From assembly GCA_028690575.1 (NCBI GenBank), contig JAQVAY010000005.1:1979-37163 (forward strand): a stretch of DNA of 35,185 bases, in the 5' to 3' direction. The stretch's first letter is position 1, and each line of letters starts with the position of its first letter. A program made the translations under genes and the position numbers. The notes beneath the pieces are model-generated. The model was not told the DNA's origin and searched no databases. It saw only the letters and a list, made by a program, of their open reading frames with translations. Below, one piece after another: positions 30,404 to 35,185 of this stretch. This DNA comes from Bacilli bacterium (lineage in GTDB: Bacteria > Bacillota_I > Bacilli_A > RFN20 > CAG-826).

Positions 30404-30781
30404 TTATTTAATTTCGATTTCTGCACCAGCAGCGACGAGAGCTTTCTTGTGTTCTTCAGCTTCAACTGGAGAAATGTGCTCTTTGATGGTGGCTGGGATG
30501 GTGTCAGTTAATTTCTTGGCATCCATTAATCCTAAACCAGTGATGGCTTGGACAGCCTTGATAACTTGGACTTTGGAAGCGCCGACGCTCTTTAAGATAA
30601 CAGAGACTTCGGTTGGGCCAGCGGCTGGACCTTCTTCTTCTTCCACTTGGGCGACAGCAGCGACTGGGGCTGCAGCGGTAACGCCGAATTCAGCTTCGAC
30701 GGCTTTGACTAATTCATTTAGTTCGAGAATGCTCATTTCTTTTAATGAGGCAATGATCTCTTCTTTTGTTAATTTTGCCAT
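30404..30781 (-). CDS. rplL: 50S ribosomal protein L7/L12
   Basis: [39 protein letters not shown]...[11 protein letters not shown]. Confidence 0.98.
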   Translation of the reverse strand: MAKLTKEEIIASLKEMSILELNELVKAVEAEFGVTAAAPVAAVAQVEEEEGPAAGPTEVSVILKSVGASKVQVIKAVQAITGLGLMDAKKLTDTIPATIKEHISPVEAEEHKKALVAAGAEIEIK

Positions 30782-30802
30782 GATAATTTCCTCCTATTGG
30801 CA

Positions 30803-31291
30803 TTATTTTGCATCGGCAACTGCTTGCACTATGCAGGCAAATTGACGAATTGGTGCTTGTAAGCACGATAAGAACATCGAGATGAGTCCATCTTTTCCTG
30901 GTAGTTCGGCAACTTCGAGAATTCCTGCTTTATCGAGGGTTCTTCCTTCCGCGACACCACCTTTGATGGTTAAGACATCTCCGAATCGACGTGAGTATTT
31001 CTTCAAAACTTTTGGTCCATCACCTAAACCTTTTGAGAAAACAAAAGCGTTAGGACCAGCAAGGAATTGTTCGACACCCTTGAAGCCGAGTTCTTGAGCA
31101 GCGCGTGATACGAGAGAATTCTTGTAGACGAACAATTCAGCACCGACTTCTTGAAGTGAACGACGTAATTGTTGAATTTGAGCGACGGTTAAACCACGGA
31201 ACTCAGCAATAGTAATGCTTTCGCTCTTTTCGGCTTTTTCGACGATCTCTTTCACAATGCCTTTTTTTGCTTCTAAGACTTGTTGATTCAT
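30803..31291 (-). CDS. rplJ: 50S ribosomal protein L10
   Basis: True start MNQQVLEAKKGIVKEIVEK (ATG 31291, SD AAGGAGG); 'SITIAEFRGLTVAQIQQLRRSL'. Confidence 0.97.
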   Translation of the reverse strand: MNQQVLEAKKGIVKEIVEKAEKSESITIAEFRGLTVAQIQQLRRSLQEVGAELFVYKNSLVSRAAQELGFKGVEQFLAGPNAFVFSKGLGDGPKVLKKYSRRFGDVLTIKGGVAEGRTLDKAGILEVAELPGKDGLISMFLSCLQAPIRQFACIVQAVADAK

Positions 31292-31317
31292 ATTCTTGAC
31301 CTCCTTTGTTTGATTTT

Positions 31318-31412
31318 TTTGAGGCTCCAATATACGGGCAGAAATTTATTTCTAACGCCTCGGTAACATAATTAAGGCTCAACGCCCGTTACTGTCTTTG
31401 GTATATTGAAAA
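31318..31412 (-). ncRNA. Ribosomal protein L10 leader (rplJL autoregulatory leader)
   Basis: Minus strand 'ACCAAAGACAGTAACGGGCGTTGAGCCTTAATTATGTTACCGAGGCGTTAGAAATAAATTTCTGCCCGTATATTGGAGCCTC', between rplA and rplJ, resembles the known L10 leader (AGACAG.. / CTTAAT / ACCGAGG landmarks). Confidence 0.75.
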
Positions 31413-31419
31413 CTTTTAG

Positions 31420-32106
31420 TTATTTACGACCTTCGAATGTGAAATGAATAGCTGGACCCATGGTCGTATGGAGAACAGCGTTCTTGATGTAAACGTTTTT
31501 GACAACGGCTGGTTTAGCTTTCATGACCGCTTCACAGAAAACTTTTAAATTCTCGGCGATTTGGGTTTCAGGGAAAGAAACTCTCGCGATGGTAACGTGC
31601 ATATTGCCCTCTTTATCAACGCGATATTCAATTTTACCAGCTTTGATTTCTTTTATTGCTTTAACAATATCAGGTGAAACAGTGCCAGTCTTTGGATTTG
31701 GCATTAAACCTTTTGGGCCTAATACACGTCCTAACTTACCGATTTCTCCCATCATGTTTGGTGTAGCAACAATGACATCGAAGTCAAACCAGTTTTGGCT
31801 TTGGATTTTATCTAGCAATTCCTTACCACCTGCGAAATCCGCGCCGGCAGACTTTGCGTCTTCAACTTTATCAGTAATGGCTAAGACTCTTTTAGTTTTG
31901 CCATTTCCATTTGGAAGGATGAGAGTTCCTCTGACTTGTTGATCAGCTTGCTTAGGATCGACATTGAGTTTTAATGAAACATCGATAGTTGCATCAAACT
32001 TGACAGTGGAAGTTTCCTTCACTAATTTGCTTGCTTCTTCAATGCCATAGAGTTTTTCTTGATCGACTTTTTCTAAAGCGATGAGATATTTTTTTGCTCT
32101 CTTCAT
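31420..32106 (-). CDS. rplA: 50S ribosomal protein L1
   Basis: MKRAKKYLIALEKVD...GTILPNGNGKTKRV-type region ('GTLILPNGNGKTKRVLAI'), 'LGPKGLMPNPKTGTVSPD'. Confidence 0.98.
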   Translation of the reverse strand: MKRAKKYLIALEKVDQEKLYGIEEASKLVKETSTVKFDATIDVSLKLNVDPKQADQQVRGTLILPNGNGKTKRVLAITDKVEDAKSAGADFAGGKELLDKIQSQNWFDFDVIVATPNMMGEIGKLGRVLGPKGLMPNPKTGTVSPDIVKAIKEIKAGKIEYRVDKEGNMHVTIARVSFPETQIAENLKVFCEAVMKAKPAVVKNVYIKNAVLHTTMGPAIHFTFEGRK

Positions 32107-32117
32107 AATCTTTATCC

Positions 32118-32531
32118 TTAGTCGTCAACGACGATACCCATATTAAGGGCGCTACCTTCAACAATCTTAATAGCTGCTTCAATGTCAAGGCAGTTAAGAT
32201 CAGGTAATTTGTATTCCGCGATTTTGCGGATTTGTTCTTTAGAGATATGACCCACAACGGTTTTGCGACCGGCGGCACTTCCCTTTTGAACACCAGCGGC
32301 CTTTAGCAATAAGCTAGCGACTGGAGTGGTTTTGATGACAAAATCATATGATTTGTCTTCATAAGCCGTGATTAGAACTGGAACGATGTCCCCACGTCTG
32401 TCGGCAGTTTTGGCATTAAAGTCAACACAGAATTTTCCCATGTTGATGCCAGCTGCGGCAAGCTTTGGTCCTGGTTTGGCGTCACCGCCAGGGAGCTCTA
32501 GCTTCAAGACTTTTGCGATTTTTTTGCTCAC
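32118..32531 (-). CDS. rplK: 50S ribosomal protein L11
   Basis: GTG start at 32531 (VSKKIAKVLKLELPGGDAKPGPKLAAAGINMGKFC) with SD AGGAGG; the upstream ATG in the track is not the likely start. Confidence 0.95.
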   Translation of the reverse strand: MSKKIAKVLKLELPGGDAKPGPKLAAAGINMGKFCVDFNAKTADRRGDIVPVLITAYEDKSYDFVIKTTPVASLLLKAAGVQKGSAAGRKTVVGHISKEQIRKIAEYKLPDLNCLDIEAAIKIVEGSALNMGIVVDD

Positions 32532-32654
32532 GAGACTTTTCCTCCTATTTTGTAGATACGGTCCGTGCGTGGTTCTCGAGTGAATCACCACTCTTCCACA
32601 AGACTATATACATATGCGTTCACGCTCTCATACATGAAGGCAACATGCTTGTTA

Positions 32655-32684
32655 AGAATAGCAAATGTGCGGGCGTATATGCAA
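32655..32684 (-). promoter_or_regulatory. Promoter of the rplK operon
   Basis: -35 TTGCAT (32679-32684), 18-bp spacer, -10 TATTCT (32655-32660). Confidence 0.5.
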
Positions 32685-32750
32685 GACTTTTTTCATTTCT
32701 TAAAAGAAAATCAACAAAAATAATTACTTAAAACTTTAAAAAAAATATGT

Positions 32751-32768
32751 CAAATTGTAAACAATTTG
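32751..32768. repeat. Perfect inverted repeat upstream of the ktrB promoter
   Basis: CAAATTG-TAAA-CAATTTG, 7-bp arms. Confidence 0.7.
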
Positions 32769-32775
32769 TAAAACA

Positions 32776-32804
32776 TAGACATTTTTACATTAGTGGTTTA
32801 TAAT
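32776..32804 (+). promoter_or_regulatory. Promoter of ktrB-ktrA
   Basis: -35 TAGACA (32776-32781), 17-bp spacer, -10 TATAAT (32799-32804). Confidence 0.65.
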
Positions 32805-32830
32805 ACTGGCAAATTGAAAGTGTTAATTTG

Positions 32831-34207
32831 ATGAAAAAAAGAATGCGCTTAAATCCATATGCTCTGGTACTTCTATCATTCGTTGTCATTATTTTTATTG
32901 GTGCGCTTTTACTCGTTATGCCATGGGCTCAAAGCAGTGGTTTATGGGCTTGGAATAAGTACTTTGAAGCTTTGTTTACCTCAACTAGCGCAACCTGTGT
33001 GACTGGTCTAAGCGTTTACCCTGATGGTTTAAGAGGAGAATTAAGCATTGGCGGACAGATTGTTATGTTGTGCCTAATTCAAATCGGTGGTTTAGGATTC
33101 ATAACTGTTTTGGCTTTTTTCATGACTCTTTTTAAATCTAAACTACAATTTAAAGATAGATACTTGATTTCACAGGCTGTAAACTCCACTAATTTCGGTG
33201 ACGTTGTCAAGTTTGTGAGAAAAATCATAATCATTTCTTTTTCCGTTGAATTAGCTGGAACATTGATTGGCCTGCCAGTTTTTCTAACAATGTTTCCCAA
33301 TAATCCCGGATTAGCTATTTGGAATTCAATATTTACCTCGGTCTCAGCTTTTAATAACGCTGGTTTTGATTTGTTAGGGAGTACCTCTTTAATTAATCAA
33401 ACCGGATCTTTAGTTGCTGATTTGCCAAATTGGGCTCGAATTTACATGGATATTTATGTAATGCTACTCATTGTTGCAGGCGGTATTTCATTCCTTGTCA
33501 TTATTGAAATCTTTTCGTTTAAGAAGAGACCAAGGCAATGGAGAGCTTTTACAAAAATTGTTCTATGCACGACTGCATTCTTAATTCTTATAGGTTTTGT
33601 GTGGTTTTTGAGTTTTGAGTGTTTCCGCGGATCATCGGGAATGAATCCATTGGATGCGCTATTCCAGAGCATAACTTGCCGCACTGCTGGATTTTCAACC
33701 TACGACCAAGATAATTTAACCATCGGAAGCAAGATAATAAGCTGTATATTAATGTTCATTGGAGGTTCCCCTCTTGGAACAGCCGGTGGAATTAAAACCA
33801 CAACATTATTCATGATTGTATTGGCTATCTTTAGTTTCTTAAGAGGAAAACCCGTAAGTGCATTTAAGAGAAATTATTCAACTAAAATGGTTGTTAAAGC
33901 ATTAGCTTTGTTCTTTATTGCTATATTGACAGTCATTATTAGTTTTATAATTATAGCGGCTCTAGAAGAAGGTAAGGGTATTCCTTCAGAGAACATTCTA
34001 TTTGAAGTGTTTTCAGCCTTTGGTACTGTTGGTCTCTCGACTGGAATCGAGTCGAGCATAAGCATTGGAAGTAAAACAGTTCTGATTATATTGATGTTCG
34101 CTGGACGACTGGGACCAATGACTTTCTTCCAAGTATTCCAAATCAATATGAACAAAGAAGGTTCCACACATTATAAACTCGTTGAGGAAGATTTCCTCAT
34201 TGGATAA
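32831..34207 (+). CDS. ktrB: Potassium uptake protein, TrkH/KtrB family
   Basis: Pore-loop repeats 'TSTSATCVTGL', 'TSVSAFNNAGFDLLG', 'QSITCRTAGFSTYD', 'FSAFGTVGLSTGI'; ATG at 32831 (TTG at 32828 also possible). Confidence 0.93.
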   Translation: MKKRMRLNPYALVLLSFVVIIFIGALLLVMPWAQSSGLWAWNKYFEALFTSTSATCVTGLSVYPDGLRGELSIGGQIVMLCLIQIGGLGFITVLAFFMTLFKSKLQFKDRYLISQAVNSTNFGDVVKFVRKIIIISFSVELAGTLIGLPVFLTMFPNNPGLAIWNSIFTSVSAFNNAGFDLLGSTSLINQTGSLVADLPNWARIYMDIYVMLLIVAGGISFLVIIEIFSFKKRPRQWRAFTKIVLCTTAFLILIGFVWFLSFECFRGSSGMNPLDALFQSITCRTAGFSTYDQDNLTIGSKIISCILMFIGGSPLGTAGGIKTTTLFMIVLAIFSFLRGKPVSAFKRNYSTKMVVKALALFFIAILTVIISFIIIAALEEGKGIPSENILFEVFSAFGTVGLSTGIESSISIGSKTVLIILMFAGRLGPMTFFQVFQINMNKEGSTHYKLVEEDFLIG

Positions 34208-34219
34208 AGGAGAATTAAT

Positions 34220-34894
34220 ATGGTTAAAAAATCATTCGCAGTCATTGGATTAGGACAGTTCGGTCGAGCTGTTGTCGAAGAGTTAGTCGCAAATAGCGCT
34301 GATGTTATCGCTATTGACAACGATGAAGAAATTGTTAAAAAAGTTGCTGCTCTATTGCCAACTGCTTTTGTGGCTGATTCCACTGATGAACAAGCCCTAA
34401 AAGAACTTGGTTTACCAGATGTTGATGCGGCTATTGTTGCCTTTGGGGGAAACAAGGAAGCCGCAGTTTTAACAACCGTTATTTTAAGAGATATGGGAAT
34501 AAAACAAATTATCGTTCGAAGCGATGATGATTACTTCGTTCCAATCATGAAGAAATTGGGTGCTACGGAGGTTATTACTCCCCAAAAAGCCGCTGGTATT
34601 GCTTTGGCAAACCGTTTAGGAAACGAAGATTTTAAAGACTTCTATAAATTAGATGACAAACACTCTGTGATTTCTCTATTAGTCAATCACGCTTTTGTTC
34701 CTACCACTATTGTGGAATTGAATCCGAAGATTCGCTACGGAGTAAGTCTGGTATTAATCATTAGAAACGGAAAATCATTTATTCCTGGTGGAGCAGATTC
34801 CATCCTTCCTGACGATAATATCTTCGTTGTTGGAAGCACCAAAGAAATTCGTGAATTCCGTGAAACACTTAACGGAAAGAAAAAGATTAAATAG
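34220..34894 (+). CDS. ktrA: Potassium uptake regulatory protein, TrkA/KtrA family (RCK domain)
   Basis: 'SFAVIGLGQFGRAVVEELVANSADVIAIDNDEE' NAD-binding Rossmann motif, TrkA-C-like end 'DSILPDDNIFVVGSTKEI'. Confidence 0.95.
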   Translation: MVKKSFAVIGLGQFGRAVVEELVANSADVIAIDNDEEIVKKVAALLPTAFVADSTDEQALKELGLPDVDAAIVAFGGNKEAAVLTTVILRDMGIKQIIVRSDDDYFVPIMKKLGATEVITPQKAAGIALANRLGNEDFKDFYKLDDKHSVISLLVNHAFVPTTIVELNPKIRYGVSLVLIIRNGKSFIPGGADSILPDDNIFVVGSTKEIREFRETLNGKKKIK

Positions 34895-34895
34895 C

Positions 34896-34937
34896 AAAAA
34901 AAGATCGCACTTAGAAATAGATGCGATCTTATTTTTT
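34896..34937. terminator. Bidirectional intrinsic terminator between convergent genes
   Basis: aaaaaaa + aagatcgca(34901-34909)/tgcgatctt(34922-34930) + attttttgg: A tract before and T tract after the 9-bp stem. Confidence 0.85.
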
Positions 34938-35185
34938 GGACTTGTTCATAAAGTACCAGATTCCAAGTGCGGCTTGCAGTGGTATTCCCAATAAAAATAT
35001 TGGCCACAGGCTCCAAATGGAGAATGAGAAATAAAAAGAAGCTAATAAGGACCATATCCCTATCGACTCACAGATAAGACTTAGGGCGCTAGAACGGAAC
35101 ATTCTTCGATTGACTCCAAGCACTAACAAACAAGAAGTAGGTACGGCCCATATAAATGATTGCCAATAACCTTGATGCAGACCAA
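34929..35185 (-). CDS. Small multi-TM membrane protein, N-terminus beyond right edge
   Basis: The frame of the 34929..35129 ORF stays open to the window end: ...LGLHQGYWQSFIWAVPTSCLLVLGVNRRMFRSSALSLICESIGIWSLLASFYFSFSIWSLWPIFLLGIPLQAALGIWYFMNKSKK*. Confidence 0.65.
   Translation of the reverse strand, partial: GLHQGYWQSFIWAVPTSCLLVLGVNRRMFRSSALSLICESIGIWSLLASFYFSFSIWSLWPIFLLGIPLQAALGIWYFMNKSKK

Noticed and set aside
32685-32830. c-di-AMP (ydaO/yuaA) riboswitch upstream of ktrB
   Set aside because: The space between the predicted TSS and the start codon is only about 20 nt, too short for this riboswitch; no hallmark sequences.
1-35185. UGA=Trp (translation table 4) as the genetic code of this genome
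   Set aside because: Long core genes are full-length with UGA treated as stop and encode Trp with TGG; only the lack of UGA stops is notable, so it is reported as a separate cautious finding.
1-35185. CRISPR arrays, IS elements, prophage genes, tRNA or rRNA genes
   Set aside because: No regularly spaced repeats, transposase or integrase ORFs, or cloverleaf-like sequences noticed in the intergenic regions, which are short and mostly explained by promoters, leaders and terminators.

Overview
The window holds a core informational block followed by a roughly 13 kb accessory surface/transport operon. Almost everything is on the minus strand. In the direction of transcription (high to low coordinates) the core block is rplK-rplA-[L10 leader]-rplJ-rplL-RsmC-like methyltransferase-rpoB-rpoC-terminator-M6-like metalloprotease lipoprotein-[structured leader]-rpsL-rpsG-fusA-tuf-terminator-two RDD proteins. 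On the plus strand at the right end is a KtrB/KtrA potassium-uptake pair, and a truncated membrane protein lies at the right edge. The accessory operon (about 13.58 kb down to 0.34 kb) appears to have one TATAAT promoter and one terminator. It encodes: a large signal-peptide/3-TM surface protein; an ABC ATPase with a ~270-aa insertion between the Q-loop and the signature motif; two MalFG-type permeases; two paralogous family-1 substrate-binding lipoproteins; a staphylococcal-nuclease-like lipoprotein; a zinc-ribbon membrane protein; and a Big2/OB-fold-like repeat lipoprotein. Another lipoprotein is cut by the left edge. The best candidate for an under-described system is this operon, read as a nuclease-coupled importer (nucleic-acid scavenging) rather than the sugar or glycerol-phosphate importer that automated annotation would suggest. 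Secondary signals are an Asn at RpoB position 526 (E. coli numbering, predicted intrinsic rifampicin resistance), no UGA stop among 26 ORFs, a possible attenuator ahead of rpsL, TTGC-type -35 boxes shared by the main promoters, and unusual hairpins at the 5' end of the second binding-protein gene. Lineage is inferred to be Bacilli/Mollicutes-related (uncultured-type Firmicutes). All family assignments come from reading motifs; no database search was run.
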